Assembly (NCBI GenBank): GCA_977017575.1
Contig: CDRNVI010000078.1
Span: 38,586 to 102,585 of the forward strand
DNA length: 64,000 nt
Origin: Paramoeba atlantica
Taxonomy: Eukaryota; Discosea
Direction: 5' to 3'
The position numbers were made by a program, and so were the translations under genes. Within the stretch, counting starts at the first letter, position 1. The number at the start of each line of letters is the position of its first letter. Of this stretch, positions 20,239 to 30,768 are shown piece by piece. The notes beneath the pieces are model-generated. The model was not told the origin of the DNA and made no database searches. It saw only the letters and a list, made by a program, of their open reading frames with translations.

Positions 20239-20958
20239 TGTCCCCCCCTACTTAAGAGTCCGCCGATTTTGGGCATTTGGACTCTTAAGTGGGGGGGATC
20301 ACAATTTTTCGGACTCTTAAGTAGGGGGTCAGCATTTTTTCATAAAATTTCTATATAGCCGGTTCCTTTTTTGTTTATATTTTCTTACTCTATTTTTTTT
20401 CTCTATTTTGGTCTAATGAAGATCGGCGTCTGTACCCCACGTGCTGTTCAAAAAAACTGTCATAAATATTCAAAATATGACCTTTGATATGCAGGAGAAT
20501 ATAATGATATTCGTAATGCAATACCGCGCACACTTGGGATAGAAGAGAACGAGGTTGGCTACGGAATGGGGTAACGGAAGGTTACCTTGGTTAGGTGGGG
20601 AGATAGATGAAGGGGGTTGGTCGGCAGATTTGCCGTTCTCGTGTGAGGAGGGTGATCGGAGGGGAGGAGAACTTCGATCAGTTCGAGAGAGTTGAAGGGG
20701 GTTGAGGAGGCTGGTTGTGTCCCATGCCTTCCCGTAGTCTACTCCTTCCTCGGAGTACTATCAAGTATAAATAGCTTGGAAATATTAAAAACGCAACTAA
20801 ACGCAATGGGCAGACAACATAAAAAAATCATAGAAAATAGAAAAAAATCAAAAAAAAAAATCTGGCGGCGCTTCGCGCCGCAGGCAGCCCGAGGCTCCGT
20901 CAAAAAGGACTCTTAAGTAGGGGGGTACCCCGCGGACTCTTAAGTAGGGGGGGGGACA
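20239..20958. mobile_element. 720-bp TIR element, TGTCCCCCC...GGGGGGACA with ATAC duplication
   Basis: The left end TGTCCCCCCCTACTTAAGAG (continuing TCCGC) and the right end, its inverted copy, are flanked by ATAC at 20235-20238 and 20959-20962. The GGACTCTTAAGTAGGGGG unit occurs five times: once inverted at the left tip, then at about 20279 and 20311, and twice at the right tip (about 20907 and 20933), giving nested subterminal repeats. The interior has a run of A-rich sequence and GGCGGCGCTTCGCGCCGC, a perfect hairpin near 20863. No transposase is present, so it is non-autonomous. It sits between the EPC-like and bL27m-like genes. Confidence 0.75.
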
Positions 20959-21068
20959 ATACCTGTCAACACATTTTTTCCCTCCACCACATGACGACCA
21001 TCAACCCTATGTACACTGTACCACCCCTCCTTACTTGTACTGCCCACCCCCACCCCTCTATCCCCACC

Positions 21069-21701
21069 CTAATCCCACCTGTACCTCGGTCGTATCACCG
21101 GACCCGTCACCTTCTCCGGGCACCGTTGCAGCACATTCGGATCCTGATACCTCTCCGTCAACCCCAACGGTCGTTGTATCTCATACAACCACGCATGCCG
21201 CCTCCTTGCCACCTCCCTCACCACCCCCTCCGTTCCCTCCCCCCTTCCCACGCTCTCCCGTGCCGTGCGCATCCCGTGGAGCTCCCCCGCGACGGCCGGC
21301 TCCCCGGGGCGGTACGGGTCGTAGGCGCCGGAGTGCCTGTGGTGCCGCCGCATCCACTTGGTGCAGTACGCGCGGTGCATGTCGGTCTGCACCTCGACCC
21401 ACTGGTACGACGGGTTCACGACGCTGTGGCGCAGTGCCATTACCCCGGGGGCCGTGGAGTGGAGGGTGTAGGTGCGGGGGTGGAGCGTGGCGCCGGGGCC
21501 GTCGTGGTAGAGGGGGGCGCGGGTGTAGTAGCGGTGGTCGTAGCGGTGGCGCTGGCGGAGGAGCTGGGCGTGGGGGCCGGGGACGGGGGAGCCGAGGTCG
21601 AAGTTGAACTGGAGCAGGGTGCGGCGGCGGTGGTGGTAGCGGTTTTTGAGGTAGCCGGAGGTGGCTTTGCTGGCATAGGTGGTGGGGGTGGCGTGGAGCA
21701 T
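21069..21701 (-). CDS. Putative mitochondrial ribosomal protein bL27m
   Basis: The 210-residue basic protein starts MLHATPTTYASKATSGYLKNR, like the bL27 N-terminus (ASKKxGGSTKNGR) that reaches the peptidyl transferase centre. It continues with LLRQRHRYDHR and PGATLHPRTYTLHSTAPGVMALR, matching the bL27 beta core (VRQRGTxxxPGxNVxxGxDxTLxAxxxGxVxF). About 100 extra residues follow, as in mitochondrial orthologues. It would act in the large mitoribosomal subunit. The gene is very GC-rich except for its 3' end. Similarity is by motifs only. Confidence 0.5.
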   Translation of the reverse strand: MLHATPTTYASKATSGYLKNRYHHRRRTLLQFNFDLGSPVPGPHAQLLRQRHRYDHRYYTRAPLYHDGPGATLHPRTYTLHSTAPGVMALRHSVVNPSYQWVEVQTDMHRAYCTKWMRRHHRHSGAYDPYRPGEPAVAGELHGMRTARESVGRGEGTEGVVREVARRRHAWLYEIQRPLGLTERYQDPNVLQRCPEKVTGPVIRPRYRWD

Positions 21702-22065
21702 GGGGGGGGGAAGAGGAAAAGGAAGGAAAAAAGAAGGCGGGAAAAGAAGGTAGGCGATGGGGGTTGGGGGGTAAAAAGGGTGGAATCGTGAAGAAAAAGT
21801 GCGGATTGTGGAAATGGGTGAGGGGGAAAAATCTACTAAACACTACTAGGGGGTTATTACTACTAAGGGGGGTGGCAAGATTGGCTTCTGTGTGTGGATT
21901 TGGCATTCAATTCCAAAAAAACAACGAAAATAAGGTGATCCTTGGAGATGACTACTCCCCCGTGGGCATGTTCCTTGTCTTTGCCTTTAAACACAGGTTC
22001 AACCTACCGCCCACTACAAATCCTACCTACTCACTCCTGTTCACGTACAACACCCTCACCTCTAC

Positions 22066-23337
22066 CTACACCCATCCGGCACCATCAAACGAGACAGCAT
22101 GTGTGGAGGGGATACTCGGAGGGGACATGGGACACAGAACCGAGTCCGGCCCCTCACCCTGGGCCTCGCCCCCATAGGCACTCGCCCCGATCAACGGGGG
22201 ACGCACCTCATCAAACCACGGGCTGAGGAGTGCCGCCTTCGCGGAGACCCGTGCCATAGGGTCATACCGCAGCATCGAGGACAGCAGTGCCTCCCCCTCC
22301 GGGTCCAGCTCCGGAAACAGCGACCGCAGGGGCTGCGCCCTCCACTGCGGGAACTGCGGGCAGAAGTCCTCCAGCCCCTCCACGGCATGCCACACCCCCG
22401 CATTCGGGGTCCCGAGCAGCTGGAATATCTTATAGAGCTGGTCAATCTCGCAGTCCCCCGGGAACAGCGGGGTGCCACGCCCCAGCAGCTCCCCGAGTAT
22501 ACACCCCACACTCCACACATCCACCGCAGCCGTGTAACTCGGGGACCCGAGCAAGATCTCCGGCGGTCGGTACCACTGCGTCACCACCTCCCGGGTGTAC
22601 TCCGGGGTCGGGACATGAAACGCCCGCGCGAGTCCAAAGTCCGCCAACTTCACCTCCTCCGCATCCGCACTCACCAGAATGTTATGCGGCTTCAAGTCCC
22701 GGTGCAGCACCCGTCGCCCGTGGCAGTGACACAGCCCCGCGAGGATTTGGAACACAATCCGCTTGATGGCGTGCCAGGTCGTTTTTGTGTTCGTAGGGGT
22801 CATGGTCTCTGCCCCCCCCTCGGCCCCCCCCTCCCCGAAGGCCCTCTCCATCCACGCCTTCAGGTCCATGTCGACGAACTCGAACACGAGCGCGAGGCGG
22901 GCGGGGGTGCAGACGACGTCGTGGAGCCGCACCACGTTGGGGTGGTCCAGCGCGAGCAGCAGGGAGGTCTCGCGCAGCGCGGTGGCGGGGATCCCCTCCT
23001 CGGCGTCCTCCGTGGTGCGCATCTTCTTCAGCGCGACGGTGCGGCCGGTGAGGGTGTCGCGGCACTGGTACACCGCCCCGTACGTGCCCTCCCCGAGCTT
23101 CATCTGCTTCACGTAGCGCTGGGTGGGGTCCGGGGCGCCGGGGGGGAGGGGGGGCGGCGCCGGGGAGGGGGGGCCGGTGGCGTTGGTGCGGTCCACGCCG
23201 AAGGCCGGGGGGTCCGCGCCTCGGGCACGTTTCAGGGGTAGGGCCTCCTGTGTGGGGTGCGGGGGGGCGGTGACGCAGGTGGGGTGGACGTGGGTGTGGG
23301 GGAGACGGGGCTCGTGGTGACTTCCGGGGTGGGTCAT
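22066..23337 (-). CDS. Cyclin-dependent kinase with PATALRE helix
   Basis: 423 residues: a proline/histidine-rich tail (1-72), then a complete CDK-type Ser/Thr kinase. Visible features: glycine loop GEGTYGAVY (82-90), VALKK lysine near 104, cyclin-binding helix EEGIPATALRE (113-123), HRDLKPHNIL (212-221), DFGLARAF (233-240), activation-loop Tyr-Thr at 247-248 in PEYTREVVTQWYRPPEILLG, and DVWSVGCILGELL. PATALRE is closest to PSTALRE/PPTALRE-type CDKs. A Gly/Glu-rich insertion (about 165-185) follows the hinge. It should drive cell-cycle or transcriptional phosphorylation with a cyclin; the class cannot be settled from motifs. It lies in the GC-rich island. Confidence 0.93.
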   Translation of the reverse strand: MTHPGSHHEPRLPHTHVHPTCVTAPPHPTQEALPLKRARGADPPAFGVDRTNATGPPSPAPPPLPPGAPDPTQRYVKQMKLGEGTYGAVYQCRDTLTGRTVALKKMRTTEDAEEGIPATALRETSLLLALDHPNVVRLHDVVCTPARLALVFEFVDMDLKAWMERAFGEGGAEGGAETMTPTNTKTTWHAIKRIVFQILAGLCHCHGRRVLHRDLKPHNILVSADAEEVKLADFGLARAFHVPTPEYTREVVTQWYRPPEILLGSPSYTAAVDVWSVGCILGELLGRGTPLFPGDCEIDQLYKIFQLLGTPNAGVWHAVEGLEDFCPQFPQWRAQPLRSLFPELDPEGEALLSSMLRYDPMARVSAKAALLSPWFDEVRPPLIGASAYGGEAQGEGPDSVLCPMSPPSIPSTHAVSFDGAGWV

Positions 23338-23641
23338 GGGGGTAGGGAGGTGAGGGGTAGAGGGAATAATCGGTAAGGTTGGGGTATGGGTTCATTGTGA
23401 TGCATGTGCAAAACGATAGATTACCTTTTTTAAACACCATCTTCCTTTATTGAAGTGTGTGTACGTTCCTCTTTTACAAAATCTTAGATGGTAAGACAGT
23501 ACTCACGTAAAATCATGTGTGACTCTTTTGGTCCCCTAAAAATTAACTTCTTTCTCCACTTTCTTCCTCTTCCTGAGACTCTCTCACTTACACGCTTAGC
23601 ACATGCCCCGTCCCGGGCGCTCCTCTCCCGCTTTGTACGCT

Positions 23642-24388
23642 CTACTCGGTGCCCCAGTTGTACGGGTTCTGGTTGTCCTCGACGCCCCACTCCACGTTGG
23701 ACTGCGGGGGCTGTCCTGCGGCGCTGTCGGCGGCGGGGGCCGCGGCGGCCTGCTCCTCCTTCTTCTTCATCACCTCATCTGGGTCGCGGTAGAAGAACAG
23801 GTCCGGGACCACCTCCCACGGGACGTACCGCGGCACCCGGCCTCGCATCCGCAGCACCTCCCGGGCCAGGAGCCACCACAGCAGCCCGATGCTGTGGGCA
23901 CCGCGGTTGTTGCAGGGGATCGCGACGTCGAGCTTCCCCATCGGGCTGTCGGTGTCGCAGAGGGCGAGGACGGGGATGTTGCAGTACGTGGCCTCGGTGA
24001 TGGCCTGGTGGTCCGTGCGGGGGTCCGTCACAATGAGCAGGCGCGGCTGGCGGAAGGTCTTCTGCGCGTGATTGGTGAGCATCCCGGGGGTGAAGCGACC
24101 GGCAACATAGGTGGCACCGGTGTAGTGCGCAAACTTCAGCACGGCGCGTTGTCCAAGGAGGCGGGAGGAGACGACCATGACGTCTTTGGGATTCTCAATG
24201 GCTACCACGATGCGAGCTGCGAGAATCAACTTTTCCCAAGTTCCGTAAAGATTGATAATATTGATGCCGTCATCCTTTTTAGTGCCCGCAATGTACCGCT
24301 CAATACCGGAAGTTCGATTTTTGGTGCCGATGTGAACCTTGCAAGCTAGCATGCGCTGCACGTCCTCTGTGGTCAGGTCGAGAGCCAT
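23642..24388 (-). CDS. RPSA: 40S ribosomal protein SA (uS2)
   Basis: The 248-residue protein is recognisable throughout: [71 protein letters not shown] and [20 protein letters not shown], the standard uS2/RPSA core. The C-terminal acidic/Ala-rich tail ends [12 protein letters not shown]. It is a structural protein of the small cytosolic subunit near the head-body junction. It starts at the only plausible ATG. The upstream strand reads TTTCTCTAG eight to ten bases before the ATG, a possible but unproven splice acceptor. The 5' quarter of the gene is AT-balanced, while the rest is strongly GC-rich. Confidence 0.96.
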   Translation of the reverse strand: MALDLTTEDVQRMLACKVHIGTKNRTSGIERYIAGTKKDDGINIINLYGTWEKLILAARIVVAIENPKDVMVVSSRLLGQRAVLKFAHYTGATYVAGRFTPGMLTNHAQKTFRQPRLLIVTDPRTDHQAITEATYCNIPVLALCDTDSPMGKLDVAIPCNNRGAHSIGLLWWLLAREVLRMRGRVPRYVPWEVVPDLFFYRDPDEVMKKKEEQAAAAPAADSAAGQPPQSNVEWGVEDNQNPYNWGTE

Positions 24389-24967
24389 GATATGCTAGAG
24401 AAACAGATGAATGGATTATAAGGTGAAAATCTAAAAAAAAAATATTATTATAAGCAGAAAAAATAAAAAATGTGTAAACTCATGCAAGAGCATTTTAAAC
24501 TTACACAAGTCAGGTACAAATAGAGATACACTACCGGGAATTGTGCATCATAAATATTATAAGTGAGTATACAAGCACTAAGCAAAACAATATCTTCATT
24601 CCCCTCTTCTATCTGATATTTGATACGTTCAATTCTATGCACATTCAAAATTCATATGAATACTGTATGACCGGTCATAACAAAATTAAATAATCCCACA
24701 AAACTCCTGTCCTCTCCAAGCTTGCGAACGGGTGACGCGGGGACCACCCCGCACAACTTTCACTGTCGCGAATTAACAAAGGAAACAAAGTCTTGAATTT
24801 ATAATCACCATAGCAAACGTCATATTCGTCTGTATACACATGGGGTTACATCTGGGGGGTGTATATCAAATCAGTTGAATTCTTACAACAGGTACAATGC
24901 CCCTCGGCCATCACACAATAGATAAACTGGCATAACGTAAATAATTTATTCGCCCAATTCTCTCCGT
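24389..24967. other. Intergenic region ending in CCGTAAACTATGAAAG motif
   Basis: No gene seen. The last bases before the minisatellite read TCTCCGTAAACTATGAAAG. The CGTAAACT core recurs at four other boundaries in the window (27990, 32309, 37100, 47890). GAACGGGTGACGCGGGGACC (24725) resembles the G-rich block in 27700-27780. Confidence 0.4.
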
Positions 24968-27112
24968 AAACTATGAAAGGGCGTACTCCAGGAGGGGTGT
25001 CTAGGGGGGTGCCTAGGGGGTTGTCCAGGAGGGGGTTTCTAGGAGGGGGTGCCTAGGGGGGGATGTCTAGGAAGGGTGTCCAGGGGTGGTTGTCCAGGGG
25101 AGGGGTGTCTAGGGGGATTGCCCAGGAGAGGAGTGTCTAGGGGGTTTGTCCAGGGGAGTGTCTGGGGGGGTGTCGAGTGGGGGTGTCTAGGCGGTTTGTC
25201 TAGGGGGTGTGTCCAGGGGGGGGTGCATGGGAGGGATGTCTAGGGGGGGTGTCCAGGAGGGTTGTCCAGGGGGGTGTCCAAGGGGGTGTCCAAAGGGGTG
25301 TCCAAGGGGCTGTCCAGGGGTGGTTGTCCAGGGGAGGGGTGTCTAGGGGGATTGTCCAGGAGAGGTGTATCTAGGGGGTTTGTCCAGGGGAGTGTCTCGG
25401 GGGGTGTCTAGGCGGTTTGTCTAGGGGGTGTGTCCAGGGGAGGGGTGCATGGGAGGGGTGTCTAGGGGGGGTGTCGAGGAGGGTTGTCCAGGGGGGTGTC
25501 CAGGGGGGTGTCCAGAGGGGTGTCCAGGGGGGTGTCCAGAGGGGTGTCCAGGGGGGTGTCCAGGGGGGTGTCCAGGGGTGGTTGTCCAGGAGGGGGTGTC
25601 TAGGGGGGTGCCTAGGGGGGCATGTCTAGGGGGGTGCCTAGGGGGGTGTCTAGGCGGTTTGACTAGGGGGTGTGTCCAGGGGAGGGGTGCATGGGAGGGG
25701 TGTCTAGGGGGGGTGTCGAGGAGGGTTGTCCAGGGGGGTGTCCAGGGGGGTGTCCAGGGGTGGTTGTCCAGGGGGGTGTCCAGAGGGGTGTCCAGGGGGG
25801 TGTCCAGGGGGGTGTCCAGGGGTGGTTGTCCAGGAGGGGGTGTCTAGGGGGGTGCCTAGGGGGGCATGTCTAGGGGGGTGCCTAGGGGGGTGTCTAGGCG
25901 GTTTGACTAGGGGGTGTGTCCAGGGGAGGGGTGCATGGGAGGGGTGTCTAGGGGGGGTGTCGAGGAGGGTTGTCCAGGGGGGTGTCCAAGGGGGTGTCCA
26001 GGGGTGGTTGTCCAGGGGAGGGGTGTCTAGGGGGATTGTCCAGGAGAGGTGTATCTAGGGGGTTTGTCCAGGGGAGTGTCTGGGGGGGTGTCTAGGCGGT
26101 TTGTCTAGGGGGTGTGTCCAGGGGAGGGGTGCATGGGAGGGGTGTCTAGGGGGGGTGTCGAGGAGGGTTGTCCAGGGGGGTGTCCAGGGGGGTGTCCAGG
26201 GGGGTGTCCAGGGGTGGTTGTCCAGGGGAGGGGTGTCTAGGGGGATTGTCCAGGAGAGGTGTATCTAGGGGGTTTGTCCAGGGGAGTGTTTGGGGGGGTG
26301 TCTAGGGGGTTTGTCTAGGGGGGGTGTCGAGGAGGGTTGTCCAGGGGGGTGTCCAGAGGGGTGTCCAGGGGGGTGTCCACACCCAGGGGGGTGTCCAGGG
26401 GTGGTTGTCCAGGAGGGGGTGTCTAGGGGGGTGCCTAGGGGGGCATGTCTAGGGGGGTGCCTAGGGGGGTGTCTAGGCGGTTTGTCTAGGGCGTGTGTCC
26501 TGGGGGGGTGCATGGGAGGGGTGCCTAGGGGGGTGTCCAGGGGGGTTGTCCAGGAGAGGTGTATCTAGGGGGTTTGTCCAGGGGAGTGTCTGGGGGGGTG
26601 TCTAGTGGGATTGTCCAGGGGGGTGTCCAGGGGGGTGTCCAGGGGGTTGTCCAGGAGGGGGTGTCTAGTGGGGTGCCTAGGGGGGTTGTCTAGGGGGTGT
26701 CTAGGAGGTTTGTCCAGCAGGGGTGTCTAGGGGGTATCTAAGGGTTTGTGCAGCAGGCGTGTCTAGGGGGTGTCTAGGAGGGGTTGTCTAGGAGGGGTTG
26801 TCTAGGAGGGGTTGTCTAGGAGGGGTTGTCTAGGGGGGTGCCTAGGAGGGGGTGTTTAGGGAGGATGTCTAGGAGGGGTGTCTAAGAGGGTGTCTAGGGG
26901 GGTTGTCCAGGGGGTTGTCTGGGGGGGAGTCTAGGGGGGTGTCTAGGAGGGGTTGTCTGGGAGGGGGTGTTTAGGGAGGATGTCTAGGAGGGGTGTCCAA
27001 GAGGGTGTCTAGGGGGGTTGTCCAGGGGGTTGGCTACGGGGGAGTCGAGCGGGGGGGTCTAGGGGGGTGTCCAGGAGGGGTGTCTAGGGGGTGTCTAGGG
27101 GGGTGCCTTATG
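24968..27112. repeat. G-rich minisatellite with higher-order structure
   Basis: About 2.1 kb of GGGGTGTCCAGGGG / GGGGTGTCTAGGGG units of 12-18 bp. A longer unit with GGTGTGTCCAGGGGAGGGGT and GCATGGGAGGGGTGTC recurs near 25427, 25670 and 25914 (243-244 bp apart) and at about 26114, showing higher-order amplification. The strand is almost free of A and has dense G runs, suitable for G-quadruplexes. All long frames here are repeat translations, not genes. It separates the host gene array from the retroelement-rich part. Confidence 0.95.
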
Positions 27113-27546
27113 TCGATCAACATTTCGTCGGTCGTTAAAAAAAACACGCACCAGAATTTCATTTCGTGTGTATAGCCAAATATAAGTTATAATATAATAT
27201 TCTAAAATAATTGAACTGAGATAATGCACCCTACTCTTGTGATACGATATCAGAAACAGTTTTGTATAGGACTACTTTTGTATAAAACTTTCCCATTGAA
27301 AGAACTACTATCTAGTGTAAAGCTAAATCAATATAAATACGAATGGGCGGTTTGCGCAGTTGAGCGCCAAAGAAGTTTTCTGGACTCGGGCGTCACCGCT
27401 CCCAAAGTTCCAGATTTTGCATTGAGCAGTGCGAGGCAGCAGGCACACAAATCGTCGCGACTGAAGTTGTGAAATCACAAAGCTTTGATGTGCATGTTTG
27501 CGAGAACTTCAAGCTGGAACCACGCGCAGCAAGCAGCTGAGCGCCA

Positions 27547-28088
27547 AGAAATTCACGGATCCTTGCTGTCATAAACGTGAATCAAAATAGCAAAAGAAGA
27601 AGCAATAACTCAAGTATAAATATAACTTCCTTCAATTCAGCCAAAAATATCAGTTTCCCATTTTCTCTCATCTTCTGTCATAAACGAATCAAAAACATCA
27701 CAGAATCAATTGTATCTAACGAACGGGCTTCATGCCCACCACGTCGCGAAATGGTTGGGGGTTGGGTGGGTGGGCACGCTTATGTAGTTTTAAAGTTGGA
27801 AGGATACTAAACAATATAATCCTAATTTAAATCCAAATCGTTCATATGCATCTTTACGTATTTAAATGGGGGGTGTATAAACGAAGGGTGTATAAACAGG
27901 GGATGGGGGAATATGCTTGGGAAAGGACGTGCAATACCCCCCATCCACAAAAATAAGAACTTCAGTTATAGTATCCTAAATTTCATATCGTAAACTCATA
28001 GAAATTCACGGATCCTTCCTGTCATAAACGTGAATCAAAATAGCAAAAGAAGAAGCAATAACTCAAGTATAAATATAACTTCCTTCAA
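27547..28088. repeat. 89-bp direct repeat pair flanking a 364-bp insert
   Basis: 27547-27635 and 28000-28088 are the same 89 bp with one visible difference (CCTTGCTG versus CCTTCCTG). The insert between them has a G-rich block (GGTTGGGGGTTGGGTGGGTG), two GGGTGTATAAAC copies, and ends TCGTAAACTCATAG. Directly after the right copy, the truncated RT frame begins. Upstream, 27353-27390 (TGAGCGCCAAAGAAGTTTTC) resembles a short coding motif of the RLE retrotransposons. 27113-27546 has no gene. Confidence 0.85.
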
Positions 28089-28089
28089 A

Positions 28090-29990
28090 AGCAACTTCCT
28101 TCAAAAGCAACAACCTGCGGAATAGGCACTTGTGTTTCTCCATTTTCTTGATCAGCAGATTTTCCACGACTTGGTCTGTACCTACGTATGCGCCTAAGAC
28201 TTTTATCGCATCACTGCAAAAGTTTACTCCAAGTTTTTCCAACGGAGGAGGCTGAGCTATGTTGGGAATGTTCTTCTGAAACCAATCGCATTTCTGGAAA
28301 TTAATTCGGAGGTTCATCTCTGCGGCGATCTCACGCAGGTAAAAGAAAGCTGCCTCCAATGCTTGCACGTTTTTGGAGCTCAAAGTCACATCGTCTTGGT
28401 ATGCTCGGATCTTCACGTCAGGATAGAGGTGCATGAGTTCTCGTAGCGGGCCTTGCAAAAGTGCGCAGAAGTACATTGATGAAAGTGCCGATCCTTGGCG
28501 AATTCCTGAAGAGCTTTCGATGGTAGCAAACAGAGCATTGTGCGCAAAAAATAGCAGCTCAGAGGGAATCCCATATTCTAGGTAGAATAGGCGCATGAAA
28601 GGCTTGAAAATGGGATTACCAAGGAGTGCCTCAGCAATGGCGTTGCGTTGTGGTGTATTATACGCGTTGCTAAAATCGACGGTGAGGAGAGCATGTCCTT
28701 CTTCGTATTCATTTAAAAGTTCGTGAACGATGGACTCACATGCGTTTTTTTGCAAAATACCTCGTTGAATTGGGGAGAAAAAATTTTGCAGAGCGTTTTC
28801 ATGTCGTTGTAGAAGGATGGAACCGCAAATCTTCAGAATGGTATCCCCCATCGCAATAGGTCGAATTCCATTTTGAGGTTTCGCTAGCGCGATGATTCTG
28901 CATCGGGTTAGACGTTTTCGCACATTCAGAGGAACTTCGCCGTTGATGACATCCCGAAGCATGTGGCAAAGTGAAAGACATGACTCTTCGTCGTCTACGA
29001 GCAGTCGCATCATGCTTTCACTCAGGCCGGTTGGTCCTGGTGAAGCGCCTCTGGATAATTTTTCGGTCGCTAGGCGAACCTCTGATTTCTCAACAACGCC
29101 AGTCCGTGGGAAGTCTGCTTCCGGGATTCGTATGGCGTCGCCTTCAGGATGAAGTTGTTGAAGCTTTCGCACTTTTTCTTCAGGAGTGAGAGCTGATTCC
29201 TTGTAGACATTGTCCAGGATCCGAGTTGCTTTGCCAAGGTTTCCTGCCCGCGCCGTCTGTAGGGCGTGCCTGATCGAACGCCTGTCAATTTCTAACTCCG
29301 CCCGTTGTTCCGCACTCAAGTTGCTAGCTTCCAAGTTTTCTCGGTCGTTGCGAACATGAGCTACTTTTTGGTTTCGTCGAATTGCTTGACGTACTGTCGC
29401 AAGTGAATCGCGAGGCGCATTCAAAAATTTGTGCCATATCGCCTCTTTTTCTGAGTCAAGCTCCGCCGCTGCATATCCCCGAATTATCGCACGGAAAATC
29501 GCCACAACATGAACCGCGAAAGATGGGTCTATTTGAGCCATAGGCGGGAGCGGATCAAGGTCACTCTGACCGTCTTCGCATGAGATGTGCTCCGCTTGTT
29601 CCTCCAAATTTTGTGTCGGCATCTCGATTTTGAATAACTTAGTGGCTTGGAGGTTACAGATTCTGATTTTATTGGACGGTGGAAGATAAAGAAAACCGCA
29701 TGGACCATCGTGACCTAGAGCCGGCTCCTATGAAATCTTGACTTTCACGGTTGATTTTCGCACGGTCCTGCCTACAACGATGCCGTTTGACTTGTAGTTT
29801 GTAGTGTTCTGTCGGAAGCCCCATTCGATCACACATTCTGTACCCTTGCCCCACTTGGAAACGATGTTGTACACTTGGTCGGGCGATTTGTTGCAGAAGA
29901 ATCAATGCAGAAGTAGCAGTATCTAATATATTCGAAAGGAAGATGAAGACGGGTCGGCTCACGTTATTAAAGGCGTTCCGAAGATCCACC
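28090..29990 (-). pseudogene. RLE retrotransposon copy E1 (N-terminal domain + RT, 3'-truncated)
   Basis: The open part 28090-29622 (initiator-like ATG at 29622) carries linker and RT: GIRPIAMGDTILKICGSILL, motif A LLTVDFSNAYNTP, motif B SGIRQGSALSS, motif C YQDDVT. It stops in the thumb, so zinc motifs and endonuclease are missing, the reverse of usual 5' truncation. Upstream, 29640-29900 still encodes in other frames the family's N-terminal domain (GTECVIEWGF, IVVGRTVRKSTVKIS, LPPSNKIRICN), showing the copy is frameshifted. Motif C is YQDD rather than YIDD. The lower edge is fused to the right 89-bp repeat. Confidence 0.85.
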
Positions 29991-30037
29991 TTACAGAACG
30001 TTATGTTCTCATTTTCTTCATTTTTTTTTTTTTACAA
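29930..30037 (-). pseudogene. Fragment of a different reverse transcriptase (motif A only)
   Basis: NITFCKVDLRNAFNNVSRPV is a clear RT motif A of a type not otherwise present in the window. It is flanked by a (T)12 run at about 30025 and passes directly into the N-terminal domain of copy E1. It is only about 35 codons long. Confidence 0.55.
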
Positions 30038-30219
30038 AGAAATATCTTATAATTAATATAAGAAATATATATAATTCAGAACTCACGTTCCCTACAAAAA
30101 CTAGAGACTGTTTTTGCAGCCTCCTTCACCTTTGTTGCGCATCTTAATGCGATTTCTTTTCTTCCATTCCACCGTGCTGCGTGTTTCTCTCTCGTGCTAT
30201 TTTCGCCGAAAATCTCATT

Positions 30220-30592
30220 CCTTGTCTCGCCTCAGTGATGTTATTCATCTGTTCCATGTTGTGGCAAACGAAAGCCGAGCTGAAAAGGGTTTTAGGGCGC
30301 TCGAGACTAAGCTCTTGCTCAACATGAATCGGACGAAACGATTTCCAAGAGAGACACTGCTGCTGGTACGTGGCGCGGGCACTCCACGGGAGTACTTCAC
30401 TCTCAGTGTGGGCAGTCGTCTGGCTTCTTCCTTGTCTCGCCTCAGTAATGTTATTCATCTGTTCCATGTTGTGGCAAACGAAAGCCGAGCTGAAAAGGGT
30501 TTTAGGGCGCTCGAGACTAAGCGCTTGCTCAATATGAATCGGACGAAACGATTTCCAAGAGAGACACTGCTGCTGGTACGTGGTGCGGGCAC
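30220..30592. repeat. Tandem duplication, period about 212 bp
   Basis: A block of about 160 bp, CTTGTCTCGCCTCAGT..ATG to CTGCTGCTGGTACGTGG, occurs at 30220-30380 and again at 30432-30592 with a few substitutions. On the minus strand both copies read LERPKTLFSSAF, close to the ERxxSFSAR segment of the RLE retrotransposon proteins, so the unit may have captured a retrotransposon chip. A 182-residue minus frame covers both copies but looks like repeat translation. Confidence 0.8.
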
Positions 30593-30768
30593 GGAACGGG
30601 AGAACTTCGCTTTTAGAAGGCAACCTTTCCGTCACTCCCCGCAAAACCTGGACGTGTCTCCGCCTGATGGGGCAGTTGCCCCGTCGTATCATGAAACGTA
30701 AAACTGAGTAGATAAATCAACAAGATCAACGAAAGGACCTAATATATTCGAAGGCAACTAATCAATAC

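Noticed and set aside
20991-21906. Several GC-rich frames around bL27m
   Set aside because: Pro/Arg/Gly-rich translations of a GC-rich stretch; only the minus frame 21069-21701 shows family motifs.
22099-23241. Long plus-strand frame opposite the CDK
   Set aside because: High GC removes stops; the CDK on the other strand has all kinase motifs.
25049-27175. Open frames rich in Gly, Val, Cys in the minisatellite
   Set aside because: Pure repeat translation in all frames.
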